Part shown: positions 49,934-58,867 of the stretch, in pieces | Numbering within the stretch: the stretch's first letter is position 1 | Layout of the letters: the number at the start of each line of letters is the position of its first letter | Notes under the pieces: model-generated | The model's database searches: none | Seen by the model: only the letters and a program-made list of their open reading frames with translations | What the model was told of the DNA's origin: nothing | Translations under genes and position numbers: made by a program | Source: Gammaproteobacteria bacterium | Lineage (GTDB): Bacteria > Pseudomonadota > Gammaproteobacteria > Pseudomonadales > Halieaceae | Length of the DNA stretch: 64,000 bases | NCBI GenBank assembly: GCA_030433415.1 | Contig: JAUIMF010000007.1 | Coordinates: 21,130 to 85,129, forward strand | Direction: 5' to 3'

Positions 49934-51094
49934 TCAGGCGCGGGGCATGCCGAGCATGCGTTCCGCGATGATGTTGCGTTGGATTTCGTTCGAGCCGGCA
50001 TAGATAGGGCCTGCGAGGGAGAACAGAAATCCGTCCTGCCAGCCCTGGGCTTCCGGCGGCTGATCCGCATCAATGAGCTCTGCCTGCGGGCCCAGCAATC
50101 GCAGGGCGGTTTCGTGCATCAACACATCCAGCTCGGACCAGAAAATCTTGTTACAGCTGGCCTCAGCACCGATGCTGCCACCGGCGACCAGGCGCGATGC
50201 GGTCTGATAGGTCGACAGCGCATAGGCTTCAGCATCCAAGTAGCAGCGCACCACCGCGTCCTCGATGGACAGATCGAGAATGTCGTTATCGCGAGACCGG
50301 TACAGTTCCAGCAATCGTTTTGCGGTGTTTTTGTAACGCGCAGGGCTACGCAGCATGAGCCCGCGCTCAAAGCCGGCGGTGGCCATGGCAATGCGCCAGC
50401 CCTGCCCCTCGTCACCGAGCAGGTTGTCGGCGGGCACGCGCACGTCGTCGAAGAAAATCTCGGCAAAACCCGGCAGACCATCCAGTTGCCGGATGGGGCG
50501 CACCGTAACACCCGGCGCGTCCAGGGGGACAAAGATAAAGGACAAGCCCTTGTGGCGCTCGGAATCGGGATCGGTGCGAAAAATACAGAACACCCAGTCG
50601 GCGTAGACCGCCCGCGTAGACCAGATTTTCTGGCCATTGATAACGTACTCGTCACCCTCGCGACGGGCGGTGGAACGAATCGCCGCCATATCTGAACCGG
50701 CACCGGGCTCAGACCAGCCCTGGGCCCAGATCTCTTCACCGCTGGCCATCTTGGTGAGGTAGCGCGCTTTCTGTTCCGGCGTGCCGTACTCCATGAGTGT
50801 GGGACCAAGCAGAAAAATCCCATTCTGGTTGACGCGACCCGGCGCACCCGCGCGGTAGTACTCCTCTTCAAAAATCAGCCACTCGATGAGGTTACAGCCT
50901 CGCCCGCCATAGGCCTCGGGCCAGGTCACCATGCCCCAGTTGCCGCTGGCGAGGGTCTTCTCCCACTCGCGATGCTGCTCAAAACCCGCTTCGGTGTCGA
51001 AGGAGGCGAGCGGCGTTTTGGGCACATGCGTTTCAAGCCAGCTGCGTACCTCGGCACGAAAGGCCTGCTCGTCAGGTGTGTAGCTCAGATCCAT
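49934..51094 (-). CDS. Acyl-CoA dehydrogenase, large/alpha-type subunit (FadE31-like)
   Basis: 386 aa. MDLSYTPDEQAFRAEVRSWL, 'VTWPEAYGGRGCN', AQGWSEPGAGSDMAAIRS, QKIWSTRAVYADWVF, LDGLPGFAEIFFDDVRVP and C-terminal 'IYAGSNEIQRNIIAERMLGMPR'. The position of the MCAD catalytic Glu is Ala. It starts six bases after the EchA20 homologue and precedes the small subunit, so probably a heterotetramer acting after ring opening. The likely substrate is the MOODA-CoA-type dioyl-CoA or an earlier ring fragment; this is inference from mycobacterial context. Confidence 0.8.
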   Translation of the reverse strand: MDLSYTPDEQAFRAEVRSWLETHVPKTPLASFDTEAGFEQHREWEKTLASGNWGMVTWPEAYGGRGCNLIEWLIFEEEYYRAGAPGRVNQNGIFLLGPTLMEYGTPEQKARYLTKMASGEEIWAQGWSEPGAGSDMAAIRSTARREGDEYVINGQKIWSTRAVYADWVFCIFRTDPDSERHKGLSFIFVPLDAPGVTVRPIRQLDGLPGFAEIFFDDVRVPADNLLGDEGQGWRIAMATAGFERGLMLRSPARYKNTAKRLLELYRSRDNDILDLSIEDAVVRCYLDAEAYALSTYQTASRLVAGGSIGAEASCNKIFWSELDVLMHETALRLLGPQAELIDADQPPEAQGWQDGFLFSLAGPIYAGSNEIQRNIIAERMLGMPRA

Positions 51095-51100
51095 AAGGCG

Positions 51101-51853
51101 TTACTCGTCAAATTTTGCATCGCGCTTCTCAACAAAGGCCTGGCGAGCCTCATCGGAATCGCTGGTGAGGTAGGCCTGGTAGGTAAAGCCCTGCTCCCAG
51201 CGGTACTTGTCTTCGAGGTTGCCGTCTTCGATACCATTGAGCGACTCTTTTGCCAGGCGCACCATCGCCGGACTCTTCTCGGCAATCGACGCGGCGATCG
51301 CCATGGCGGTATCGCGCAGCTCAGCCCGCGGCACCACGCGCTCGACGGAACCGAGGCGCCAGGCTTCCTGGGCATCAATGAACTCGCCGGTGTAGTACAT
51401 GTAGCGAACCTTCTGCACGGGGAACATACGCTGAAGATGGGCACCACCCCCCATGGCCCCGCGATCGATCTCGGGCACACCGAAACGGGCGCACTCCGAT
51501 GCAACGATTATGTCGGCCGCACCGCTGATACCGATGCCACCGCCGAGTACAAAGCCGTGCAAGGCCACGATCACCGGTTTGGGGTTGCGATGAATCGCCT
51601 CAAACGTGTCGTAGTTGCCTTTGTTGACCTCGATGATGCGGTTGCGGTCTGCCGCCAGCTCCTTGATATCGACGCCGGCGCAGAATCCCTTGCCCTCGGC
51701 GCGCACCACAATGACACGCACGTCGTCATTATGGCCGAGCCGGGTAATCTCAGTGGCCAGGGCCGCCCAGCCGTGGCTGTCGAAGGCGTTCACCGGCGGA
51801 TTGTTCAGCACAAGCTCCGCAACACCGTTGCTGATGTCGGTGTTAAATGGCAT
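51101..51853 (-). CDS. echA20: EchA20-like ring hydrolase (crotonase fold)
   Basis: 250 aa crotonase-fold protein. Oxyanion-hole segments GKGFCAGVDIKEL and 'GFVLGGGIGISG', then RFGVPEIDRGAMGGGAHL. The first of the two hydratase Glu residues is missing (GGGIGIS) while the second (VPE) is kept, as I recall for EchA20. EchA20 hydrolytically opens ring D of the HIEC-CoA intermediate. The tail YRWEQGFTYQAYLTSDSDEARQAF is also family-like. It overlaps ipdC by 11 bases and heads the series IpdC-IpdB-IpdA, which is the expected gene neighbourhood. Confidence 0.86.
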   Translation of the reverse strand: MPFNTDISNGVAELVLNNPPVNAFDSHGWAALATEITRLGHNDDVRVIVVRAEGKGFCAGVDIKELAADRNRIIEVNKGNYDTFEAIHRNPKPVIVALHGFVLGGGIGISGAADIIVASECARFGVPEIDRGAMGGGAHLQRMFPVQKVRYMYYTGEFIDAQEAWRLGSVERVVPRAELRDTAMAIAASIAEKSPAMVRLAKESLNGIEDGNLEDKYRWEQGFTYQAYLTSDSDEARQAFVEKRDAKFDE

Positions 51854-52955
51854 GGGTACTCACCTCTTCGTCGTGGTTGCCCTCTTCGGAAGCACAGTCC
51901 ATACCCGCCAGCACCGCGAGACGATCGCGGGCCGTAGACACAATGCTCTCGATAAGATCCGCGCAAGCTGGCAGATCCGTGATGTTTCCCGCCACCTGCC
52001 CACTGGGCAGAATTCCACCATCGGCGTCTCCCTCGACCACCGCCTGCTGTATCAGCATGGGTGCACTGGCCGACATCAGGGTTTGCCCCAGGCTCAGGCC
52101 ATTGGCCTTGCGCAAGCCCCAGGCGGAACGCAGCAGACCGGGGAGCGACTCGCCGGTCTGGCTGCGATAGCGAAGGCCGTAGCGCAATGCCCGTAAAAAC
52201 ATACCCACGGAACCGGAGCGCGAGATATCCGCCAGGGCCGGGTTCATGATCATACGCTGGGGCATACCATCGACCTTGTCGCTGGCCTGAATCTGCTCTG
52301 CCATCGCTTCGAGGTATCGGGACTTGGTCGCGCCGGGTACGGGGCTTTCCTGGGTCATAAGAAAACGGGTGCCCATGGCCATACCCGACGCACCATAGGC
52401 CAGGGCTGCGGCGAGGCCGCGGCCATCGCTGAAGCCACCGGCGGCCACGACGGGAATGTCGAGCGCATCGAGCACCTGCGGTAGAAGAATCGTCGTGGCA
52501 ACGCTGCCCGTATGGCCCCCGCCTTCACCACCCTGAACCACGACCGCGTCGGCGCCGAGCTCCGCGGCCTTGATCGCGTGTTTAAGGGCGCCCACCGTCG
52601 GCACGCAGCGCACCCCGGCATCGCGGAATCGCTGGATGAGCGCTGCATTGGGTCCACGGCCATAGCTGACCGCTGCCACCTGATGTTTGAGCACCAGTTC
52701 AACGATCTCGGTGGCCCCGGGCTGGAACATATGAAAGTTCACGCCGAAGGGTTTGTCCGTCAGCGTTTTCGTGCGCGTTATTGCCGCCTCGGCTTCGGCA
52801 GGCGACATGACGGCGCAGGCAATAAACCCGAAGGCTCCCGCATTACAGTTTGCCGCCACCAGCTCGGGCGAGGCGATCCAGCCCATGGCAGTCTGGATAA
52901 TCGGATAACGACAACCCAGCAGCTCGCAAAGGCGAGTGTTAAGGGGATCCGTCAC
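51843..52955 (-). CDS. ipdC: IpdC-like flavin oxidoreductase (nitronate monooxygenase fold)
   Basis: 370 aa, GTG start three bases after the ipdB-type stop. Nitronate monooxygenase-like TIM barrel with FMN motifs: QTAMGWIASPELV, VVQGGEGGGHTG, 'IPVVAAGGFSDGRGLAAALAYGASGMAMGTRFLMT'-type phosphate-binding region (quoted in parts: AAGGFSDGRG, GMAMGTRFL), and a C-terminal GILPSGQVAGNITDLPAC. These match mycobacterial IpdC (Rv3553), needed for HIP-CoA ring degradation, likely introducing a double bond in the five-oxo intermediate. The tail after residue 345 is acidic and variable. Confidence 0.87.
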   Translation of the reverse strand: MTDPLNTRLCELLGCRYPIIQTAMGWIASPELVAANCNAGAFGFIACAVMSPAEAEAAITRTKTLTDKPFGVNFHMFQPGATEIVELVLKHQVAAVSYGRGPNAALIQRFRDAGVRCVPTVGALKHAIKAAELGADAVVVQGGEGGGHTGSVATTILLPQVLDALDIPVVAAGGFSDGRGLAAALAYGASGMAMGTRFLMTQESPVPGATKSRYLEAMAEQIQASDKVDGMPQRMIMNPALADISRSGSVGMFLRALRYGLRYRSQTGESLPGLLRSAWGLRKANGLSLGQTLMSASAPMLIQQAVVEGDADGGILPSGQVAGNITDLPACADLIESIVSTARDRLAVLAGMDCASEEGNHDEEVSTHAI

Positions 52956-52958
52956 CGC

Positions 52959-53717
52959 TCAGCCCAGCGCCCGTTCGCGCAGGTCGTGGGGATCAAGCTC
53001 TGCCAGAAGCGCCAATTGCTCTGTCGTCGGTGCCGCCGTGGGCGGCACGTCGCCATCGATGCACACCTCAAAACCCGTGTTCTCAATCACATCGTCAACC
53101 GTTGCATCCCCATTGAGCGACAGCAGCCGTAGCTGGTGGTCGGGACCAGCGAAGTCGAACACCCCCAGATTGGTGATCACGCGACCGATGACGATATCGT
53201 CGAGAGCGTAGCCCCGGGGCAGGCGATCAGGATTGAAACCAATGGAGGACACCATATCGACCTCACCCTCCACGAACACACGCTTGCTGTGGGCCGGCAC
53301 GAAGAACGAGTTGGGGTGGTTGATGGAATTGCCGGGAAAGCCGCGCACGCCGAGCATCTGTACCTTCGGCGCCGCGTAGTCGCCAATGCAGGAGATGTTC
53401 GCCTGCCCAAAACGGTCGATCTGCGTCGGACCGACCATGGCGTGACGCTTGCCGCCCCAGACGTTACTGAAGATTCGCGAGAAACCCATCCAGGTTTCTG
53501 CACGGATCGTGTAGTCACCCCGGGGGCCCACGGGCACGGGCTCTGACACGATCCAGGCTTCGGAGTCCGTCATCATCAGGTCGGGGTTGCTGCTGCACAT
53601 GGCCAGGCTCGCCGCAAGGCGGGGCACGAGGCCAATCCCCGTGGCCAGCACTTCGCCGGAGTCGCGCCAGCTCTCAGAGGCGGCGCAGATCACCTGGTCT
53701 ACGAGGCGATAAGTCAT
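52959..53717 (-). CDS. ipdB: IpdB-like CoA transferase-fold beta subunit
   Basis: 252 aa from the ATG at 53717, chosen because GGAGA lies nine bases upstream (a TTG-started frame begins at 53744 inside ipdA's end). 'MTYRLVDQVICAASESWRD' start, LMMTDSEAW, 'IFSNVWGGKRHAMVGPTQIDRFGQANIS', 'GVRGFPGNSINHPNSFFV' and 'VITNLGVFDFAGPDHQLRLLSL' are given here only as short parts of a family-I CoA transferase beta fold. IpdA-IpdB opens ring C of COCHEA-CoA by hydrolytic retro-Claisen chemistry. It lies directly after ipdA. Confidence 0.86.
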   Translation of the reverse strand: MTYRLVDQVICAASESWRDSGEVLATGIGLVPRLAASLAMCSSNPDLMMTDSEAWIVSEPVPVGPRGDYTIRAETWMGFSRIFSNVWGGKRHAMVGPTQIDRFGQANISCIGDYAAPKVQMLGVRGFPGNSINHPNSFFVPAHSKRVFVEGEVDMVSSIGFNPDRLPRGYALDDIVIGRVITNLGVFDFAGPDHQLRLLSLNGDATVDDVIENTGFEVCIDGDVPPTAAPTTEQLALLAELDPHDLRERALG

Positions 53718-53740
53718 AGGTCGATTCTCCGACGAGTCGG

Positions 53741-54622
53741 TCAATAAACAGGCAGGGGCAGTTCGCGAATGGCGTCTTCGCCACCCACGGCGTCGATATA
53801 CGCCTTCTCATCACCCGTGAGGTACTGGTCGCGGTAGCCTTGCCAACCGCCGTCGGCCTTGGCGCTGGCGGCGTAGGCCTTGAAGTGCGCCGCATCGTGC
53901 CCGTACAACGGCTGGCAGGAACTGGGGTGAGCACCCAGTGGTGCGTGCACAACCTGTGTCGTTTCACTGCGCTCCCAGTACACCGCCCGGGATGCATGGG
54001 GATCGTTATGCATCGACTCCACCTCGATGATCTCTTCCGCCGAGACGATGGTAGTGCGAGCTGCGCGGGCATAGAGATCATCCATGTAACGGTCCGGCGC
54101 ATTGATCTGGCAAACACCTCGCGCGTCGGCGCGATCCACATGAATCAGCCCCACATCGAGTTCCAGCGCCGGCATGGCCACCCAGTCACGGGAATCGTCA
54201 TAGGGCGACTGCACCAGCTTGAGGTCAGGGTTGCGGGTGAGCACATCGGTCCCAAGGCCAATGGCGGTGGGTATGAAGGGCAGGCGGCGCGCGGCGGCTT
54301 CGAGTCCCAGCATCATCATTCCCTCGTCGATCTCCATAACCTCTATGGAGCCACTCTGCCGCGCCTGGCGGAAGTAGGGCTCGAGGGGAATAAAGTCCAG
54401 CGACGCAAAGGCAAATATCAGCTTACGCACTTTGCCTGCCGCGCAGAGCATGCCGACATCGGCACCGCCGTAGGACACAACCGTGAGATCACGCACGTCG
54501 GAGCGAAGCAGTTCGCGCACCAGGGCCATGGGCTTGCGCCGCGAACCCCAGCCTCCGATGCCCAGGGTCATGCCGCTCTCGATGCTCGTAATGGCTGACT
54601 CGATTGATGTGAGCTTGTTCAT
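53741..54622 (-). CDS. ipdA: IpdA-like CoA transferase-fold alpha subunit
   Basis: 293 aa. GMTLGIGGWGSRRKPMALVR and 'LTVVSYGGADVGMLCAAGKV' are close to mycobacterial IpdA (which has a GIAGWGSRRKPMAFVR segment as I recall it), followed by EIDEGMMMLGLEAAARRLPF and 'AIGLGTDV'. IpdAB is a CoA-transferase homologue acting as a hydrolase on the ring-opened COCHEA-CoA. First gene of a minus-strand operon of 13 genes that runs IpdA-IpdB-IpdC-EchA20-ACADs-FadA6-SDRs-Lrp pair-HsaA-BaiCD-like, with hsaA having its own upstream region. The FadD3/HsaC operon diverges from it. Confidence 0.87.
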   Translation of the reverse strand: MNKLTSIESAITSIESGMTLGIGGWGSRRKPMALVRELLRSDVRDLTVVSYGGADVGMLCAAGKVRKLIFAFASLDFIPLEPYFRQARQSGSIEVMEIDEGMMMLGLEAAARRLPFIPTAIGLGTDVLTRNPDLKLVQSPYDDSRDWVAMPALELDVGLIHVDRADARGVCQINAPDRYMDDLYARAARTTIVSAEEIIEVESMHNDPHASRAVYWERSETTQVVHAPLGAHPSSCQPLYGHDAAHFKAYAASAKADGGWQGYRDQYLTGDEKAYIDAVGGEDAIRELPLPVY

Positions 54623-54691
54623 GCCCTGGCAAAACCCCTTTTTTTGGCCGTACTTCTGCGTCTATGCCGCGAATTATCGTGAGGCCCGATT

Positions 54692-54702
54692 GATGAATCA
54701 TC
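54692..54702. promoter_or_regulatory. Small inverted repeat in the ipdA/fadD3-operon divergent region
   Basis: GATGAATCATC has 5-base arms around a single A. It lies 70 bases upstream of ipdA and 92 bases upstream of the EthD-like gene. On the plus strand a -10-like TACAAT follows at 54751-54756 with a poor TTTCCC -35 region. The 171-base region is the only non-coding space between two large divergent operons and must hold both promoters. Confidence 0.3.
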
Positions 54703-54793
54703 GTCCAAGAGGACTACCGTAGGAGCGCTTTCCCGGTGAAAGACGCAGCTACAATGCATCGCAACCTACCTGCGAGGCGAACTGAGCGACACC

Positions 54794-55507
54794 GTGGAAA
54801 AACTGGTTTATACGATCTGGAAAACGCCGGGCGCCGCGGAGCTCGCCGCAGCATTAGCGGATGCCCTCGCACCGATACACGGTGTTCGCGGACTGCAGAT
54901 CAATCTGCCTGATGCTCGTTTCGAGGGGGGCCAGGCACCGATTCGCAACATGCTCGAGCACTTCGATGGCACCGTCAGCCTGTGGCTCGACTCGCGCCTG
55001 GAACGCGACCCTGTAGAAGCGGCGCTCAATACACTGTGCGACGGATTTCACGGTTATTCCGTCAGTGAATCCTGCCCCATGCACAATACGCTGCCGTCTC
55101 CCGATAGCAGCGGCCGCATCGACACGCTGAGCCAGGTCTGCCTGCTTCGCAAACCCGAGGACATGGCCTATCGGGACTGGTTGAGCACCTGGCTCGATTC
55201 CCACAGCGCTATCGCCATCGAGTGCCAGACCACCATCGCCTATATCCAGAACATTGTGCAGGCGCCGCTCACAGCTGATGCGCCGGTGATTCACGGTATC
55301 GTCGAGGAATGCTTTCCCGTCGCGGCCTACAGCGACATCGGGCTCTTTTTTGGCGCTCCCGACGATGCGGCGAAAATGCAGGCGAATATAGAAAAGCTCA
55401 TGGCTAGCACCGCGCGGTTTATTCCCATGGATTCCATCGACCGAATTTTCACCGTGCCCTATACGATTTCAGGGACTGAACAGCACGCCGGTGACAGGGA
55501 TGCCTGA
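54794..55507 (+). CDS. EthD-domain-like protein (dimeric alpha-beta barrel)
   Basis: 237 aa, GTG start. Two ferredoxin-like halves: KLVYTIWKTPG.. GVRGLQINLPDAR in the first, and 'LSQVCLLRKPEDMAYRDWLSTWLDSHS' with 'IQNIVQAPLT' in the second (the second half is the more typical EthD-like signature). Many small dimeric barrel proteins of this type act as isomerases, decyclases or heme/quinone-binding proteins, or accompany oxygenases. No specific reaction is known to me in steroid degradation. First gene of an operon with FadD3, HsaC and HsaD; its stop overlaps the FadD3 start by eight bases. Confidence 0.65.
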   Translation: MEKLVYTIWKTPGAAELAAALADALAPIHGVRGLQINLPDARFEGGQAPIRNMLEHFDGTVSLWLDSRLERDPVEAALNTLCDGFHGYSVSESCPMHNTLPSPDSSGRIDTLSQVCLLRKPEDMAYRDWLSTWLDSHSAIAIECQTTIAYIQNIVQAPLTADAPVIHGIVEECFPVAAYSDIGLFFGAPDDAAKMQANIEKLMASTARFIPMDSIDRIFTVPYTISGTEQHAGDRDA

Positions 55508-57056
55508 GATAACGACGACACCGGCGCTGGTTGATCACATCTGCCGGCAGCGCAGGGAGGCGGACTTTCTGGTGGAGGCTCACCAGACCCTGAGCTACGG
55601 GCAGTTTCGTGAAGCCGTTCGGGCCGTCGCGGCAAGCCTGATCAACCGCGGCATTCAGGCCGGGGATCGCGTGGGGGTGTGGTGCCCCAACCGCAGCGAA
55701 TGGGCCATTGCGGCTTTCGGTGCGCAGTATGCCGGTGCTGTTCTGGTCACGCTCAACACGCGTTTCAAAGCCACCGAAGCGCAGCAGACCCTGCTCGACA
55801 GTGGTGCCAGGCTACTGTTCAGTATCGGCAACTTTCTCGACACAGATCATGCCGCCAGCCTTGATTTAAGCCAGCTCCCTGCCCTGGAGCATCTGGTAAC
55901 CATCGGCGAGAGTCAGGCCGAGGGGACTGCGTGGTCCGACTTCATCACCGAGGGCCTCGAGGTGGATGCGGACACCGTTGATGCCCGCCGCGATAGCATC
56001 GGAGCTGACAGCCCTTCGGATATTATTTTCACGTCGGGTACAACGGGGCGAGCCAAGGGCGTGGTTACCGCCCACGGTCAGAATCTGCGCGCCTTCTCAT
56101 GCTTCGCCGACCTGCTCGGCCTGGAGCCCGATGACCGCTACCTCGTGATCAATCCGTTCTTTCACAGCTTTGGCTACAAGGCAGGCATCCTCGCCTGCCT
56201 GAGCGCAGGCTGCGCCCTGTACCCCATGGCCGTGTTCGATACCGGCTCGGTGCTTGAGACCATCGAGCGGGAGCGCATTACGGTGATGCCCGGGCCACCC
56301 ACACTCTTTCAGTCACTGCTGGCAGAGCCTGAGCTTGCGCAACGAGATATCAGCAGCCTGGCCAAGGCCACCACGGGTGCTGCCATCATTCCCGTCAGCC
56401 TGATACAGCGCATGCGCGACGAACTTGGCATCGATACGGTCATTACTGCCTACGGCCTGAGTGAGTGCTGCGGCCTGGCGACCATGTGTCGCCGCGGCGA
56501 TGATGCAGAGACCATTGCGACCACATCGGGCTGCGCCATTCCCGGCGTCGAGCTGCGTATTGCCAATGACGCCACACCGCTGCCCACGGGTGAGGCGGGT
56601 GAAATCCAACTGCGCGGCTTTAACACCATGCAGGCCTATTTCGCCAACCCCGAGGCCACGGCAGCGACTTTCACAGCCGACGGCTGGCTGCGCACCGGCG
56701 ATATCGGTGTGCTGGACGAGCGTGGCTACCTGCGCATCACCGACCGCCTGAAAGACATGTTTATCTGCGGTGGCTTCAACTGCTATCCCGCCGAGATCGA
56801 AAACGCGCTCAGCGCCCACAGCGACGTACAGATGGTCGCGGTGGTGGGCGCGCCCGACGAGCGCCTGGGCGAGGTCGCCCATGCCTTTGTAGTACGCCGC
56901 CCCGGTGCAGAGATCAATGAAGCTGAACTTATCACCTGGAGCCGCGAGCAGATGGCGAACTACAAAGTCCCCCGGGGCGTCACGTTTGTTGACGCCCTGC
57001 CCCTCAACGCGTCCGGCAAGGTGCTGAAAACCGAGCTGCGCGCCCACCTGGCCTGA
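55500..57056 (+). CDS. fadD3: FadD3-like HIP-CoA ligase
   Basis: 518 aa from the ATG at 55500 (a GTG at 55491 is an alternative). ATP-binding FTSGTTGRAKGVV, 'NPFFHSFGYKAGILACLSAGC', TAYGLSECCGLATMC, 'LRTGDIG' region, TDRLKDMFICGGFNCYPAEIE and C-terminal catalytic Lys in LNASGKVLKTEL. The FHxFGYKAGILACL and ECCG/ICGGFN-YPAE motifs agree with mycobacterial FadD3, which activates HIP (the indane propionate) as the first step of C/D-ring catabolism. Lies just before HsaC/HsaD genes, giving a natural order. Confidence is high for function. Confidence 0.87.
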   Translation: MPEITTTPALVDHICRQRREADFLVEAHQTLSYGQFREAVRAVAASLINRGIQAGDRVGVWCPNRSEWAIAAFGAQYAGAVLVTLNTRFKATEAQQTLLDSGARLLFSIGNFLDTDHAASLDLSQLPALEHLVTIGESQAEGTAWSDFITEGLEVDADTVDARRDSIGADSPSDIIFTSGTTGRAKGVVTAHGQNLRAFSCFADLLGLEPDDRYLVINPFFHSFGYKAGILACLSAGCALYPMAVFDTGSVLETIERERITVMPGPPTLFQSLLAEPELAQRDISSLAKATTGAAIIPVSLIQRMRDELGIDTVITAYGLSECCGLATMCRRGDDAETIATTSGCAIPGVELRIANDATPLPTGEAGEIQLRGFNTMQAYFANPEATAATFTADGWLRTGDIGVLDERGYLRITDRLKDMFICGGFNCYPAEIENALSAHSDVQMVAVVGAPDERLGEVAHAFVVRRPGAEINEAELITWSREQMANYKVPRGVTFVDALPLNASGKVLKTELRAHLA

Positions 57057-57082
57057 AGCGGCCCGACAAGGAGAACTCAAGC

Positions 57083-58009
57083 ATGGCTATTCACAGTCTC
57101 GGCTACGTGGTGGCAAAAAGCAGCGATCCCAATGAGTGGACCCCTTTCGCCACGCAGGTCCTGGGCTTTCAGGACGCCAGCGAGCTGCGCGTCGAGGGTG
57201 ACGCCGCCCACTACTACAAGATCGATGACCGCCCCTATCGCCTGGTGATCGAGCCGGGCGAAGAGAGCCGCTACGGCTGCAGCGGCTGGGAATGCGCGGG
57301 TCCCGACGACTACGCCGACACCCTGGCGCGCCTGGCCGATGCCGGCGTTGCCGTGGAAGAGATCACCGGCGACCTGCTTTTACAGCGGCGGGTACAGGCG
57401 CTGGCTCGCTTTGAAGATCCTGCGGGTAACGTGCATGAGCTTTACTGGGGCATGGTGTCGGACTTCTCGCGCTTTGTGTCGCCCGTTGGCGCCAAGCCCT
57501 TTGTTACCGGCGATCTCGGCATGGGTCATACGGTGCTCCCCGCACCGAACTTTGACGAGACCGTTACCTTCTTCACCGAGGTGCTGGGCTTTGGCCTGTC
57601 GGATCTCATGAAAATTCGCTTTACGCCGGACCCGGCGGAACCAGAGAAACGCCTCTGGTTCATGCATTGCAACGGACGCCACCACAGTCTGGCCCTGTTC
57701 GAAACACCGATGCCCAGTGGCTGCGTACACATCATGTTCGAGGCCGCCGACATGGACGAGGTCGGCTACGCCATGGATCGTCGTGAAGCCCATGGCGCGC
57801 CGCTGTCCGCCACCCTCGGTCGCCATGCAAACGATCACATGGTGTCGTTCTATATGAAGACGCCTTCGGGCTTCGATGTGGAATTCGGCGCCGAAGGGCG
57901 CGTGATCGACGACTGGTCCCGCTTCCCCGCCTTCCAGAGCACCGCGGCAAGTTTCTGGGGTCATGATTTTTCCGTCGGCTTTGAGGCGCCGCAGGGAGAC
58001 GAGGCATGA
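57083..58009 (+). CDS. hsaC: HsaC/TesB-like extradiol catechol dioxygenase
   Basis: 308 aa two-domain VOC-type extradiol dioxygenase. Iron ligands are visible as His in GDLGMGHTVLPAPN (near residue 153), His in CNGRHHSLALFE (near 206-207) and Glu in SGFDVEFGAEG (near 267). Domain 1 (residues 1-140) is the inactive repeat. HsaC cleaves the catechol 3,4-DHSA from HsaA/B. AAGGAGA ribosome site. It starts 26 bases after fadD3 and overlaps the HsaD gene by four bases (ATGA), as commonly found. Confidence 0.87.
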   Translation: MAIHSLGYVVAKSSDPNEWTPFATQVLGFQDASELRVEGDAAHYYKIDDRPYRLVIEPGEESRYGCSGWECAGPDDYADTLARLADAGVAVEEITGDLLLQRRVQALARFEDPAGNVHELYWGMVSDFSRFVSPVGAKPFVTGDLGMGHTVLPAPNFDETVTFFTEVLGFGLSDLMKIRFTPDPAEPEKRLWFMHCNGRHHSLALFETPMPSGCVHIMFEAADMDEVGYAMDRREAHGAPLSATLGRHANDHMVSFYMKTPSGFDVEFGAEGRVIDDWSRFPAFQSTAASFWGHDFSVGFEAPQGDEA

Positions 58010-58845
58010 GCGAGGGAGTACTCCCCCGGGGCCAGGTCGCGCCGTTGAGCGATGACATGGCAATTCATTTTCATGACCTTGGCCAACGCGATGGCTCCGC
58101 GGTGCTGTTCCTTCAGGGCTCGGGTCCCGGCGCGTCGGGCTGGGCCAACTTTCAGTACAACGTGGATGCGTTTGTTGACGAGGGCTATCGCGTACTGGTT
58201 CCCGACCTGCCGGGCTTCGGCTACAGCAGCAAGCCCCAGGACGTGCAGTATCACCTCGACTACTTCTGCCGCTACATGTTCGAACTGCTCGATCACCTGG
58301 CCATCGACCGATGCGCCATCGTGGGTAACTCCCTGGGCGGTGCCGTTGCCCTGGGCATGACCCTGGCCCAGCCTGATCGGGTCAGCAGCCTGATCCTCAT
58401 GGCACCGGGTGGTCTCGAAGAGCGCGAGGCCTACTTTGCCATGCCAGCGATGAGCCTGATGACCCAGGTATTCAGCGGCGGTGTGAACCGCGAGTCCCTG
58501 GCGGAATTCGTGCGCACGGGCCTGGTCTTCGATGGCAGCAAGGTCAGCGAAGAACTCATGGACCAGCGCTGGGAGGTTTACCAGCAGCAGAACGACCAGG
58601 TCATGAAGTCCATGGTGGTACCCAACATGAGCGAGCGCCTGGCCGAAGTGCAGTGCCCGGTACTGGTGTTCTGGGGCGCAAACGAAATCATGATGCCCGA
58701 AACGGGCTTTCGCACCCTCGCTGACGGCATTGAGGATGTGCGCCTGGTGATGGTCTCGCGCTGTGGCCACTGGGTGATGCTCGAGTACCCGAAGCTGTTC
58801 AACCGCACGAGCCTGGATTTTCTCAGCGGTGCCAGCCGCGACTGA
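58006..58845 (+). CDS. hsaD: HsaD/TesD-like meta-cleavage product hydrolase
   Basis: 279 aa alpha/beta hydrolase. Oxyanion/cap part LQGSGPGASGWANF, nucleophile GNSLGGAVA (Ser ~107), and catalytic His in RCGHWVMLE. In related enzymes such as BphD the third residue is Asp in a WGRDDR-like loop; here it reads FWGANEIMMPE, so the acidic residue is Glu. HsaD hydrolyses 4,9-DSHA to HIP and a hydroxydienoate. GGAGACGAGG ribosome site. It is followed by a MaoC gene and a ligase in the same operon. The Asp-to-Glu variation might be a family trait. Confidence 0.85.
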   Translation: MSEGVLPRGQVAPLSDDMAIHFHDLGQRDGSAVLFLQGSGPGASGWANFQYNVDAFVDEGYRVLVPDLPGFGYSSKPQDVQYHLDYFCRYMFELLDHLAIDRCAIVGNSLGGAVALGMTLAQPDRVSSLILMAPGGLEEREAYFAMPAMSLMTQVFSGGVNRESLAEFVRTGLVFDGSKVSEELMDQRWEVYQQQNDQVMKSMVVPNMSERLAEVQCPVLVFWGANEIMMPETGFRTLADGIEDVRLVMVSRCGHWVMLEYPKLFNRTSLDFLSGASRD

Positions 58846-58867
58846 ACCCCCCAAGGAATACGCCGCT

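Noticed and set aside
54639..54645. T-run upstream of ipdA as a terminator
   Set aside because: No stem precedes it, and it lies in the divergent promoter region rather than after a gene.
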